32,847 bases of DNA from Saprospiraceae bacterium UBA2329 (GCA_002344975.1 DDUV01000065.1:1-32847), one strand, 5' to 3'; positions 1 through 9,572 are shown, counted from the first letter of the stretch. Notes: generated by a model not told the origin, from the sequence alone. Numbers and translations are program-made.

Positions 1-11
1 ACACTTTATTT

Positions 12-43
12 TTGCCCCACTACATAGTATCGGCGTATCTTTG
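12..43 (+). promoter_or_regulatory. Bacteroidota-type promoter of the giant repeat protein gene
   Basis: A TTG at 12-14 is separated by 21 bases from TATCTTTG at 36-43, matching the Bacteroidota -33/-7 consensus (TTG and TAnnTTTG). The same spacing recurs before the kinase gene, the tRNA and the TonB receptor in this window. It places transcription start near base 50 and shows that the in-frame TTG at base 12 is promoter, not a start codon. Confidence 0.8.
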
Positions 44-86
44 TCGGAGCGTATTTTTTATAATCCCAAAACGAACAAGAACTTAC

Positions 87-3000
87 ATGAGGCAATGGAT
101 CATCCTGTGTCACATCATCTGCCTGCCGATATGGGGCGCCGCTCAGGTATGCGGCCTGGAAGACACCCTCTGGATCAACCCCGACGCCACTCACGTTTTT
201 AACATCGAGATAGCCGGTTTGGTCAACGACAATCTGGCCGATCCCGCGCAGGGCATCTGCGGCGTGGAAATAGAGTTTGCGCATCAGTTTGTAGAAAATC
301 TCGAACTCTGGCTCGTCTCTCCCGCCGGCGATACCGTGCGGCTCATCGGCCCCAACAGCAATGACGATCTGGCCTTCACTTTTTTTGCCCGGTGGGACAT
401 CCGTTTCGTGCCCTGTGCCGCTACTGCCATGCCCGATTTTGGCTATGCCGCCCAATGGAGCAATGAGCAGGTACTCAATTACGTCTCCGGAGGTTTGTAT
501 TTGGGTTCCTATTACCCCTTTTCCGGCTGCCTCGAAGACTTTGACACCGGCCCTGTCAACGGCACATGGCAGATCATTGCCCGCAACGATCCGTCTCCGT
601 TTTACGGCGGCGCCATTGTTGATTTCCGGCTCATTTTTTGCGATGAGCGCGGCATAGATTGCTGCTTTTCAGATGCCGGCGTTTTTATCAATCCGCCCAA
701 TATGACCGCCTGCCAGGGCGCCGACACGCTGTCGTTCCGTCTGCCTCCTCTATATTTTGGTCAGCGCCCCGATTCCACGCTCTACGGTTATCGCTACGTT
801 GTGGCCCTCAATGACACATTGGTAGCTTATGATTCTATCCCCGATCTAAGAGCTTACCCGCCAGGTAATTACACGGTCTGCGGGCTATCGTTTGAACGAG
901 CCTTTGCAGGAGATATTCCTCCGCCGGACGGGCAACTGACATTAGACAGTCTGCGCCGAAACCTCAACGGGTTTACGCCCGATTTTTGCGGAGAACTCAC
1001 TCCCGTTTGCGCCGAAATCGTCATTGTGCCGCCGCCGGATACCACTTTTCTGGCCGATACCATCTGCTTTGGAGACACCGTTTATATTCATCAAACGCCT
1101 TATGCCACCACCGGTATTCATACCCAAAACCTGCCCGGATACGGCGGTTGCGACAGCATCGTGCAGCTTCAACTCTTAGTCAGGCCACAGGTTTTTACAG
1201 CATTGGACTCCATCATCTGCCTCGGCGATTCGGTCGTCGTGGGCAGCAGCGTTTACAATCAGTCGGGCATGTACTTCAATCTATTCACTGCCGCCACCGG
1301 CTGCGACAGCATCGTAGGACTTCAACTGACGGTGCTTCAGCCGGTTTTTACAAACATTAATACTGCCATTTGTGCCGGAGATACGATCAGGATTGGGAAT
1401 GAAAGTTTTTGGCAATCAGGAACTTACACTGTTTCTTTAAGTTCCGCATCGGGCTGCGACAGCATCGTCACCTTGCAGTTGGATGTATTCAGTGCCTCCA
1501 TCGCCATTGCCGTGCCGGATACCATCACCTGCTCCCAACCGGAAGTGACGCTTGATGCAGGCGGCTCCATCGGCACTCAGGCTTTGCGGTATCTGTGGCG
1601 CAATATGGCCGGAGATTCCGTAGCATCGGGCGTGACTTGGAATACCTCTCAATCGGGGCAATATGTATTGGAAATCAGCCCCTTGTCGGGGAATCCGCAA
1701 TGTTCGATCAGAGATACGATAGAGGTATTCCAAAACCGCATTTTCCCCGATGTATCTGCCGGCGTGGATGATACCTTAACCTGTCGGCAACCCTCATTAC
1801 AACTCGGTCTTTCCGGCTCAGTTGTTTCCCCGCATGTTGTTTACCAATGGACAACCGATGTCGGTCTCATCGTCTCTTCCGCCAATCAATTGGCCATCGA
1901 GATAAATGGCGCCGGGCAGTATTTCCTCGTGGCCACTGATACGCTCAACGGCTGCACCACACTCGATACGGCTGTCATTCAGATAGATACGCTGGCTCCG
2001 GTGGCTGTTGCCGGACCCGATACTGCCATCACCTGCACCAATCCGACGATTGTGTTGGACGGCTCCGCCTCCGGGGCAGGTTTGGAATACCTCTGGTCGG
2101 GGCCTTGTCTTTTGGGCAATGCCGGCCTGCCGAATGTGTCGGTGCATTGCGCCGGTATGTATATCTTACAAACGACCTCGCCGGGCAACGGCTGTACGGC
2201 ATTCGATACGGTGGTGGTAGTGTGGGATACGCTCGCCCCTGTTCCCGATGCGGGGCTGAACGATACGCTCACTTGCCTCGCAACAGAAATCACCTTGCAG
2301 GGGAGTGTAGGCATGGTAGGCAATAACCTGACGGCAGCCTGGTCGGGGCCGGGTATCGTATTGGGTGGCACAACGGAAATGCCCCTCGTTAACTTGCCAG
2401 GCGAGTACATCCTCGAAGTGCGCAATGCCGACAATGGCTGCACGGCCGCCGACACGGTGAGCATTGCCATAGATACCATAGCGCCGGTATCGGATGCGGG
2501 GGCACTTCAACGCATTGATTGTCAAACAGAAGAGGTGGTTTTAGGAGGCACCGCCACCACTACGGGGCCTCATATAGAGTACCTGTGGACGACCTCAGGA
2601 GGCGCATTTTCCGGCCCCGACAACACCGCCATGACCACCACCCGTACATCCGGCGTTTACCTCCTGGAAGTACACAATCTGCAAAATGGCTGTTCCGATA
2701 CTTCCAACGTTGTAGTGGAAACAGACACGCTGGCGCCCATAGCCGATGCAGGAGATGTTTTTGTGCTGGATTGCCAAATCAGAGAAGCCGTGCTCAATGG
2801 CGCTGCATCCTCTGTCGGTGCGGGTATTGAATATGAATGGACCGGCCCCTGCATAGTCGGCCCGGCTAATGCTCCGACCACGATTGCCGACTGCCCCGGC
2901 CTTTATACTCTTACGGTAAACAATACCCTCAACGGCTGCTCCGCCTCCGATACCGTCTCTATATTGCTGGCTTTGGCAACAGCCATCGCGGTTGTACCCG

Positions 3001-6000
3001 ACACCTTATATATATCGTGTGAAACAGGGACGGTTGTGTTGGACGGCAGCAGTTCGGTGTATGGCGTGTTTGAATGGCAATTCAACGGAGCGCCCTCCTC
3101 CCTTTCAGAGATCAGCCCGGTGGTGTCAATGCCCGGCGAATATGTGCTTTTAGTGAATACCCTGGCACTCAACTGTCCCGATGCAGATACGACCATTGTG
3201 CTCTTGGATTGCCAGATAAGCGCTGCTATTGCTGCATTAACCGACACGCTGACCTGCGCACAAACGACGGCCACCCTCAACGGCAGCGCGTCTTCCGCAG
3301 GCCCCGCTATAACGTATAGCTGGACCGGTCCGGCTGCGGGTTGTATTGCATCGGGGCAAGGTACCTCTATGGTGCAGGTGGTTTGCCCCGGCGAATACAC
3401 CCTCACGGTGAGCAACACAGCGGTGGGTATCAGTGAAATGGCCACTGTGATGGTGCAGGCCGATACGATAAGACCATTGGCAGAGGCTGGCCCGGCCGAT
3501 ACCATTACCTGTATTCGGCCTTTTGCCCTCCTGAACGGCAGTGCTTCATCAACCGGCGCCGGAATAATGTATGAATGGACCGATGCCGGAGGAGCATTCG
3601 TCAGCGCCTTGCCCTCAGATACAGCGACCGTTCCGGGCTTGTATTTTCTGTCGGTCACCAATACGGTCAACGGCTGCCAAGCAGTGGATTTTGTTACCAT
3701 TTCCAGAACCGCAGAACCGCCGGTCGTCAATTTCGGGAATACCGTTTTTCCGTGCAACCGGGATTCTTTTTTATTGCGGGCCTTCCCGGAACTTGCCGGA
3801 TTTTCTTATCAAATAACCTGGTCCGGCCCCGGCCTGCTGTCCGACAACCATGCCGCCGACGTTTGGATTGATACTGCCGGTCTGTACATCATCGAAGTGC
3901 TCAACATGGCAACCGGCTGCAGCATTCGGGATTCTGTATGGGTAACGCAACCTGAATGCGGCCCCTGCATCGCAGTATCCCCGCCCGATACGGTCACTTG
4001 TCAGGTGACGTCGGTTGTGTTAAACGCTGCATTTTGCGAACCTTGTCCGGGCTGTACAGTGCAGTGGTCGGTCATTGCCGGAGCTATTTTATCGGGGGCG
4101 GGTACGCTCATGCCGGAGGTACGCGCAGGCACATACACGTTGTCGGCTACTGATACCGCTGGAGTGATCACAACCCTGACGGTGGAAGTACCCGCAGATA
4201 CGCTGCCGCCTGCTGCCGACGCCGGGCCGGATCGAATCATTACCTGCGAGGATGCGGTGGTTATGTTGGGCGCCGGCCCTGTTCCTTCACCGGAATACAG
4301 GTATCGCTGGTTGCAAAGCAACGTTTCACCCGGTCAGAATCAATTGTTGGTGACGGTTCAAACCCCCGGTTTTTACGTTCTTGAGGTAGAAAATATGGCC
4401 AATGGGTGTGTTGCCTCGGATACGGTGTTGGTAACAATAGACACCTTGAGACCCGTTGCAGAGGCCGGCCCGGATCAGGTCATCACCTGCGGCATGCCTT
4501 TTGCCATTCCTGATGCAGCCGGTTCGACGCTGGGCAACAACATTGCATACGCATGGTCAACCACATCTCCGGGTATCATAGCTGCCGGGGAAAACACCCT
4601 GAACCCCATCATCACCGCAGCGGGTTGGTATCGTTTATTAGTAACCAATACGCTCAATGGCTGCACTGCCGAAGACAGCCTTCAGGTAACGCTTTCGGCG
4701 CAATTGCCTTTTGTGCCCGATGTGCCGGATATGACGCTCACCTGCTCGGATACGGTATTGTTGCTCAACCCGATATTGCCGGATACAGCCGGACTGAGTT
4801 TTCAATGGTGCAGAATGGTGGGTACGATGCCAACCGATTGCTCCGTCGGGCGTACCGTCAGCATCAACATGCCCGGAACATGGCGATTTGAAGTGTTGAA
4901 TACCTCGACGGGGTGCCGAAATGCAGATTTTGTAGTCGTTTCACAAGACCTTGACCCTCCCGTTGCAGAGGCCGGCGCTTCGCCTTTACCGCTCAATTGT
5001 ACGCGGCTTTCCGTTCCGTTGGCAGGCATGGCGGGGCCTGCAGGAGTGCCGGTAGAAATTGCATGGAGTACCTCCGGGAGCGGCACAGCCATGCCCGATA
5101 ATGTGCTGAATCCTACGGTGACTTCGCCGGGCATTTATACCCTCACCGTTACTCGTACCGACAATGGCTGTTCGGCCTCCGACTCGGTAGAGGTATTGCT
5201 CAACGATAATTTCCCGGTGGCCAATGCCGGGCCGGATACCAGCCTCACCTGCCGGGTTACGGAGCTTCGGCTTCAGGGCAGCGCCCAAACAATAGGCGCC
5301 CCCGCGCAATGGAACTGGAGTAGCCCCGATGCCACGATTCTGGAAGGCGCCCAAACGCCCAACCCGCGCATCAACCAAGCCGGGCTGTACATACTGACCA
5401 TAACAGACCCGGCCAATGGCTGTACGGATACCGACACTGTTGTGGTAATAGCCAATCAGCTCCCGCCCGATATTGACATCCAGGCACCGGAAGGCTGGAC
5501 GCTCAATTGTCTGCATCCGACGCTCGTATTGGATGCGTCGGGCACCACCTCTTCCGGCCCGGTGAGGTTTCAATGGTTTGGTACGCCGGGAAGTATAGAC
5601 GGCCGGGTGGACAGCAGCGCCATCCGCGCCAACAGCGTAGGGTTCTATCGCCTCGTTGTGGAAGATGTGATCCGCGGTTGCCGGGATACGGCCATTTTGC
5701 AAATTGGCGGCGATTTTGCAGTGCCGTCTGTAGCTGTTGCGGCCCCTCTTGTCATTACCTGCGCCCGCCCGGAGGTCACGCTGACAGCCATACCTTCTCC
5801 TCCCGGCGATTTTTATACCACCCGCTGGCTCGGCCCTTCCGGCGATACCGTGGCAGGAGCGGGTTTGACTGCGGCTGTCCGACTCGCTGGCGCATGGAGG
5901 GTTTGGGTAACCGATACCAGGAATGGCTGTTTCGGCATTGGCAATATCATGGTTGCAGAAGACCTTGTGCCGCCTGTGGCGCGCATCGCGGCCCCTGATA

Positions 6001-6992
6001 CGCTGGATTGTACCACGCGGTCGGTCTTATTAAATGGCTCTGCCTCTGTAGGTCGGGGTGCTTTGGCATTTGAGTGGAGTGGTCCGTCGGGGGGTATTAC
6101 CACGGGAAATATGGCTGTGTCTGCCACCGCAATGCTGCCGGGCGTGTACTTTTTGGAAGTCACCGATGCACTGAATGGCTGTCGCGATACAGCGGAGGTC
6201 TTGGTAGTAGAAACTTCTGTCCCGATCACAGGGGTGGAAGCGGAAATCATTCCCCCGGCCTGCCCTGGAACGGGAGACGGGAGCATCCACTTGTTGAATA
6301 TTGAGGGAGGCACCGGTCCTTATGGAATTACCTTCAACGGTAGCGGCCCTTCTCTTACTCGCGATTTTTACTATCTCAGCCCCGGAGTTTATACCGTCCG
6401 AATACAGGATGCCTTGGGATGTAGTTTAGATACGAGTTTCAACTTGTTGGACCCGCCGTTACTGACAGTGGATTTGGGCGCCGACCTGTTGATTCGGTTG
6501 GGAGACAGCGTCAGGTTGGAAGCGATGGCCAATTTACCTGTGACGGCCTATCGCTGGGCGCCGGCAGAAGCATTTTCAGATGCAGGTGCTGCCGTACAGT
6601 TGGTGACGCCATTGTTCACAACAACCTACCAGGTGACGGTAACGAATGCCGAAGGATGCACTGCTACGGATTGGATAACATTGACGGTCAATACTTTGAA
6701 TCTGTATTTTGCACCAGATGCCTTCTCCCCCAATGGCGACGGCAACAATGACTACTATACCATATTTGCAGCGCCGGCGATTAAGGAAATACAGTCGCTC
6801 CATATTTTTGACCGTTGGGGAAACATGGTGTTCTCGCGCAGCAACTTCCCTCCCAACGACCCGGCGCTGGGCTGGGATGGAAACTTTGAAGGCAGGCCGA
6901 TGAATGCAGCCGTGTTTGTAGTGATGGCCGAAATTGTACTGCCCGATGGAAGGCTGGAGTTGTACAAAGGCGAGTTGACGCTGCTTCGTTAA
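87..6992 (+). CDS. Giant secreted multi-repeat protein with P-domain and T9SS type B sorting domain
   Basis: A 2301-residue cell-surface or secreted protein. The ATG at 87 is chosen because it begins a signal peptide (about residues 1-20, ending GAAQ) and lies downstream of the promoter. Domain order: a proprotein-convertase-type P-domain-like region (about 25-190); a linker; three repeats ending in GCDSIV (about 320-470); nineteen Ig/PKD-like repeats of about 80-87 residues (about 476-2050), each built around D(T)xTC, VLxGSAS, a YxW core, PGxYxLxV, NGCxAxDTV and DTxAPVADAG; a SprB-like repeat (about 2053-2123); a last Ig-like unit; and a C-terminal domain with PDAFSPNGDGNND and FDRWGN, typical of type B T9SS cargo. 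Two or more cysteines per repeat suggest disulfides. No catalytic domain is visible, so adhesion or matrix formation is inferred. It is convergent with the kinase gene, 38 bases away. Confidence 0.9.
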   Translation: MRQWIILCHIICLPIWGAAQVCGLEDTLWINPDATHVFNIEIAGLVNDNLADPAQGICGVEIEFAHQFVENLELWLVSPAGDTVRLIGPNSNDDLAFTFFARWDIRFVPCAATAMPDFGYAAQWSNEQVLNYVSGGLYLGSYYPFSGCLEDFDTGPVNGTWQIIARNDPSPFYGGAIVDFRLIFCDERGIDCCFSDAGVFINPPNMTACQGADTLSFRLPPLYFGQRPDSTLYGYRYVVALNDTLVAYDSIPDLRAYPPGNYTVCGLSFERAFAGDIPPPDGQLTLDSLRRNLNGFTPDFCGELTPVCAEIVIVPPPDTTFLADTICFGDTVYIHQTPYATTGIHTQNLPGYGGCDSIVQLQLLVRPQVFTALDSIICLGDSVVVGSSVYNQSGMYFNLFTAATGCDSIVGLQLTVLQPVFTNINTAICAGDTIRIGNESFWQSGTYTVSLSSASGCDSIVTLQLDVFSASIAIAVPDTITCSQPEVTLDAGGSIGTQALRYLWRNMAGDSVASGVTWNTSQSGQYVLEISPLSGNPQCSIRDTIEVFQNRIFPDVSAGVDDTLTCRQPSLQLGLSGSVVSPHVVYQWTTDVGLIVSSANQLAIEINGAGQYFLVATDTLNGCTTLDTAVIQIDTLAPVAVAGPDTAITCTNPTIVLDGSASGAGLEYLWSGPCLLGNAGLPNVSVHCAGMYILQTTSPGNGCTAFDTVVVVWDTLAPVPDAGLNDTLTCLATEITLQGSVGMVGNNLTAAWSGPGIVLGGTTEMPLVNLPGEYILEVRNADNGCTAADTVSIAIDTIAPVSDAGALQRIDCQTEEVVLGGTATTTGPHIEYLWTTSGGAFSGPDNTAMTTTRTSGVYLLEVHNLQNGCSDTSNVVVETDTLAPIADAGDVFVLDCQIREAVLNGAASSVGAGIEYEWTGPCIVGPANAPTTIADCPGLYTLTVNNTLNGCSASDTVSILLALATAIAVVPDTLYISCETGTVVLDGSSSVYGVFEWQFNGAPSSLSEISPVVSMPGEYVLLVNTLALNCPDADTTIVLLDCQISAAIAALTDTLTCAQTTATLNGSASSAGPAITYSWTGPAAGCIASGQGTSMVQVVCPGEYTLTVSNTAVGISEMATVMVQADTIRPLAEAGPADTITCIRPFALLNGSASSTGAGIMYEWTDAGGAFVSALPSDTATVPGLYFLSVTNTVNGCQAVDFVTISRTAEPPVVNFGNTVFPCNRDSFLLRAFPELAGFSYQITWSGPGLLSDNHAADVWIDTAGLYIIEVLNMATGCSIRDSVWVTQPECGPCIAVSPPDTVTCQVTSVVLNAAFCEPCPGCTVQWSVIAGAILSGAGTLMPEVRAGTYTLSATDTAGVITTLTVEVPADTLPPAADAGPDRIITCEDAVVMLGAGPVPSPEYRYRWLQSNVSPGQNQLLVTVQTPGFYVLEVENMANGCVASDTVLVTIDTLRPVAEAGPDQVITCGMPFAIPDAAGSTLGNNIAYAWSTTSPGIIAAGENTLNPIITAAGWYRLLVTNTLNGCTAEDSLQVTLSAQLPFVPDVPDMTLTCSDTVLLLNPILPDTAGLSFQWCRMVGTMPTDCSVGRTVSINMPGTWRFEVLNTSTGCRNADFVVVSQDLDPPVAEAGASPLPLNCTRLSVPLAGMAGPAGVPVEIAWSTSGSGTAMPDNVLNPTVTSPGIYTLTVTRTDNGCSASDSVEVLLNDNFPVANAGPDTSLTCRVTELRLQGSAQTIGAPAQWNWSSPDATILEGAQTPNPRINQAGLYILTITDPANGCTDTDTVVVIANQLPPDIDIQAPEGWTLNCLHPTLVLDASGTTSSGPVRFQWFGTPGSIDGRVDSSAIRANSVGFYRLVVEDVIRGCRDTAILQIGGDFAVPSVAVAAPLVITCARPEVTLTAIPSPPGDFYTTRWLGPSGDTVAGAGLTAAVRLAGAWRVWVTDTRNGCFGIGNIMVAEDLVPPVARIAAPDTLDCTTRSVLLNGSASVGRGALAFEWSGPSGGITTGNMAVSATAMLPGVYFLEVTDALNGCRDTAEVLVVETSVPITGVEAEIIPPACPGTGDGSIHLLNIEGGTGPYGITFNGSGPSLTRDFYYLSPGVYTVRIQDALGCSLDTSFNLLDPPLLTVDLGADLLIRLGDSVRLEAMANLPVTAYRWAPAEAFSDAGAAVQLVTPLFTTTYQVTVTNAEGCTATDWITLTVNTLNLYFAPDAFSPNGDGNNDYYTIFAAPAIKEIQSLHIFDRWGNMVFSRSNFPPNDPALGWDGNFEGRPMNAAVFVVMAEIVLPDGRLELYKGELTLLR

Positions 6993-7030
6993 GGGGAATA
7001 GATTAACAGTTCGCCCCACTCCTTGTGGCC

Positions 7031-9070
7031 TTATTGAATAAACGGCAAGGTAAAGAAAATGGCGCTTCCCATACCGGCTTCAGACTCGGCCCAGATTTTT
7101 CCGCCGTGTTTCTCCACGATTTTCCGGCAAGTGGCCAATCCGATACCCGAACCTTCGTAGGCATCTCGCGAATGAAGCCGGGTAAACATTTCGAACATTT
7201 TCACCCGAAACTCTTCCGGGATGCCGATGCCATTGTCTTTGACGTAAAACAGATACTCTTTTTTATCTGGGTCGGGCATGCAGCCCACCTCAACGACGGG
7301 CGCTTGTTCTCCCCGAAACTTGATGCCGTTGCTGATGAGGTTTTGAAACACCTGCCCCAGGCGCGAGCGGTTGCCCATAACGGCCGGCATAGAAGCCACA
7401 TCTAAATCAATTCGGGCGCCGGAATCTTGTATCACCTGATGCAGGCTGCCGATGACTTCATTTACTACCTCGGTTGTTTCTACTTTGGCGAAGTCGGTAT
7501 TTTCCCGTTCTATGCGGGTGTATGCCAACAGATCTTTTAGCAACAACTGAAGCCGGGCTACGCCATTGGTCACAAAATCCATGTATTGCTGGGCCTGCTC
7601 GTCCAATTGGTCGGTATATTTTCGTTTGATGATGCCGACGAATGACCCGATGGTACGCAGCGGTTCCTGAAGGTCGTGGGATGCTACATAAGCGTATTGC
7701 CTCAACTCCTCATTATAAGACTGTAGCGTCAGGTTTTGGCTTTCAATCTGGCCGTTGAGTTCTTGCAGCACCTTATTGGATTCGCGTTGCCGGCGTACCA
7801 GTATTAAGACCCAAATCAATAGCCCTGCTAAGGCTGCCAAAAAAACAGACAGACCTATCATGGTGCGCTGGTTGCCTTTCCGTCTGATTTCGGCCAGTTC
7901 TTTTTCCTGCTGCAACACCTTTATGGCGTTTTCTTTTTTACCCACTTCGTACAGGGTGTTGAGCTTGATAATTTGATTGTTGGAAGACTCATTGATCAGA
8001 GAGTCTTTCATCATGATGTACTCTCTCAGGTAAGCATTGGAGGCTTCGTAGTTGCCTTTCAATTGCTGCAACTGAGCCAGTCGCTCCAGTACTTCCATTA
8101 AAATAGAATTCGATGCGGACTCTATGCATAATAAATGAGCCTGGCGCAATGATTTTTCCGCATCAGCGTAAGTATTGGTCTGCATTTGTAACTCGCCCAT
8201 GCGCAAATGACATAAAATAGAAAGCCGGTGGTTGTCGAGCGCTGTACTCGTTTTCATAGCCTTCAAAAGATATTCCTTTGCTTTGGAGTAGTTTTTTAGA
8301 TTGGTGTAGTTTTCTCCAATATTGAGCAAAGCATAAGCCTTGTTTTTGTCGTTGCCGATCTGAATGGCCGATTCCAGAGCGCGGGAATTGTATCGGAGCG
8401 ATTCTTGTTGATCGCCCAACTCCTCATACGCGCTGCCAACGGCTGAGAGGCAATTCAGCAAATTTTTGCGGGGTATGGAGATGTCTTTTTCACAAAGATG
8501 GAGGGCTTTTTTATAGTATTCTAATGACTTATCGTACTTTTCCTGTGAAAAATACATAGATCCGATCTTATAAAGGGACTCTGCCGTACCTTCGGCATTG
8601 CCGGCTTTTTCGCGATTTTCCAAGGCTTTGAGTTGATACTCCAAGGCTTTGTCGTAGTTACCCAAGGCTTCGTAAATCGCTCCGAGAAGGCTCAATACTT
8701 TAGCTTGTTCTTCGGGTTTATTATTGGGCAGAAGCGGGTTGGATTCGGCTGTTTTTAAATGCTCCAGCGCAGCATTATATTCTGAGAGCTTTACCAGCGT
8801 TTGAGCCAGTTTAATTTTGGCGCTGAGGGCGGCGGATTCATTGCGCTGTTTTTCAGACTCTTTGAGCGCTTGCGCATAATAACCTTGCGCTTTTTTGTTC
8901 TCATCAATGCTTAGTAAACTATCGCCGATTGCCATTAGGTATGGAACTCCGTCACTGGGCCGGGGAGAGGCTGCATCGGCTTGCGCATACGAGTTTTGGC
9001 CAGATACGAGAGTCAGTATGCCAAAAACTAATGAAGTGCAGATTCTGAATAGACAAATATTGACGGACAT
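7031..9070 (-). CDS. Sensor histidine kinase with predicted periplasmic TPR domain
   Basis: A 679-residue membrane histidine kinase. The ATG at 9070 is preferred over in-frame starts further upstream because it begins a signal peptide (MSVNICLFRI to about QNSYAQ) and lies downstream of a good promoter. Residues about 50-390 are tandem TPRs, followed by one membrane helix (about 404-425), a short coiled coil and a HisKA domain with phosphoacceptor His465 in ASHDLQEPLR. The ATPase domain has the N box (NLISNGIKF), G1 box (DNGIGIP) and G2 box (GSGIGLATCRKIVEKHGG). The topology puts the TPRs in the periplasm, the kinase in the cytoplasm. No response regulator or receiver domain lies nearby, so its partner is elsewhere. 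The only same-strand neighbour is the repeat peptide gene upstream; TPRs often bind short peptides, so a sensory link is possible but unproven. Confidence 0.9.
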   Translation of the reverse strand: MSVNICLFRICTSLVFGILTLVSGQNSYAQADAASPRPSDGVPYLMAIGDSLLSIDENKKAQGYYAQALKESEKQRNESAALSAKIKLAQTLVKLSEYNAALEHLKTAESNPLLPNNKPEEQAKVLSLLGAIYEALGNYDKALEYQLKALENREKAGNAEGTAESLYKIGSMYFSQEKYDKSLEYYKKALHLCEKDISIPRKNLLNCLSAVGSAYEELGDQQESLRYNSRALESAIQIGNDKNKAYALLNIGENYTNLKNYSKAKEYLLKAMKTSTALDNHRLSILCHLRMGELQMQTNTYADAEKSLRQAHLLCIESASNSILMEVLERLAQLQQLKGNYEASNAYLREYIMMKDSLINESSNNQIIKLNTLYEVGKKENAIKVLQQEKELAEIRRKGNQRTMIGLSVFLAALAGLLIWVLILVRRQRESNKVLQELNGQIESQNLTLQSYNEELRQYAYVASHDLQEPLRTIGSFVGIIKRKYTDQLDEQAQQYMDFVTNGVARLQLLLKDLLAYTRIERENTDFAKVETTEVVNEVIGSLHQVIQDSGARIDLDVASMPAVMGNRSRLGQVFQNLISNGIKFRGEQAPVVEVGCMPDPDKKEYLFYVKDNGIGIPEEFRVKMFEMFTRLHSRDAYEGSGIGLATCRKIVEKHGGKIWAESEAGMGSAIFFTLPFIQ

Positions 9071-9097
9071 ACTAATTGAGCTTTGGGAGTTAAGTAT

Positions 9098-9140
9098 AAA
9101 AAAATGCCGCTCTGCCGGGCATAAAGACCAACAGAGCGAC
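9098..9140 (-). terminator. Intrinsic terminator-like hairpin between peptide gene and kinase gene
   Basis: Bases 9108-9114 (CGCTCTG) pair with 9132-9138 (CAGAGCG) around a 17-base loop. Read on the minus strand, the stem is followed by seven Ts (9098-9104). It would end the peptide transcript. Because the kinase promoter lies just upstream of it, the hairpin could also act as an early attenuator of the kinase transcript. Confidence 0.6.
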
Positions 9141-9171
9141 AAAAATACTTTTTTCGAATGATTCAGGGCAA
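9140..9171 (-). promoter_or_regulatory. Promoter of the TPR histidine kinase
   Basis: On the minus strand, TTG (9169-9171) and TATTTTTG (9140-9147) are separated by 21 bases. The -33 element directly abuts the stop codon of the peptide gene (9172-9174), so kinase and peptide can be transcribed independently although they are adjacent and in the same direction. Confidence 0.6.
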
Positions 9172-9393
9172 TTAATCCCAGTCAGGCGGATTGCCTTTGA
9201 CGTCCCAGTCTGGTGGGTTGCCGTGCAAATCCCAATCTGGTGGGTTGCCGTGCAAATCCCAATCAGGCGGATTGCCGTGTAAGTCCCAATCTGGTGGATT
9301 GCCTTGAGCACCGCCCTTAATGGACTGTTGCTCCTCCTTGGAAAGCGGCTTCATCTCAGCCTGCTTTTTGTTGCGCTTTTGAAAGTTGAACAT
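9172..9393 (-). CDS. Small peptide with GG-type leader and five GNPPDWD repeats (candidate natural-product or signal precursor)
   Basis: A 73-residue peptide read from the ATG at 9393; an internal Met at residue 14 is an alternative start. Residues 1-28 resemble the leaders of Bacteroidota GG-type precursor peptides: charged, then LSKEEQQSIKGG ending in Gly27-Gly28. After Ala-Gln come five copies of GNPPDWD (residues 31-73), four followed by a spacer (LH, LH, LH, VK), so the period is nine residues (27 bases). The core has no Cys, Ser or Thr, which argues against lanthipeptide or disulfide types; Asp, Asn, Trp and Pro remain as possible targets. The gene has its own promoter and terminator. 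No radical SAM, ATP-grasp, peptidase or exporter gene adjoins it. I recognise the leader style, not the family. Export and cleavage after Gly-Gly is inference. Confidence 0.75.
   Translation of the reverse strand: MFNFQKRNKKQAEMKPLSKEEQQSIKGGAQGNPPDWDLHGNPPDWDLHGNPPDWDLHGNPPDWDVKGNPPDWD
9175..9303 (-). repeat. Coding 27-base tandem repeat array (4.8 units)
   Basis: Four complete 27-base units plus a final 21 bases encode the GNPPDWD core repeats. The second and third units are almost identical in DNA, whereas others differ at silent positions (for example GGT/GGC and CCA/CCG choices) while every GNPPDWD residue is kept. Silent divergence with an invariant heptapeptide points to selection on the peptide rather than very recent expansion alone. 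Confidence 0.85.
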
Positions 9394-9572
9394 AATTTGG
9401 AGGGTTAAAATATGAGAAAAATAAAAACCAACATCCAATTGACTAAGCCTCTCATAAGAAAGACGACAGCTGCATTGAAATGTTGTTCGTAGTGTTCGAC
9501 TTTTGAAATAGAATGTGCATCAAAAAAGGGGATGACGCAGTATGAATATCGTTTTCTCACGCATTGTCGCCA

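Noticed and set aside
12..86. Extension of the giant protein to a TTG start at base 12
   Set aside because: The TTG is the -33 promoter element and the ATG at 87 starts a clear signal peptide.
2903..3757. A 284-codon open frame antisense to the giant gene
   Set aside because: It is a shadow of the repeats: its residues mirror the repeated plus-strand codons and no start or promoter signal is seen. Other antisense frames in this gene are alike.
9175..9303. Possible CRISPR array
   Set aside because: The 27-base units are contiguous with no spacers and encode a perfect peptide repeat.
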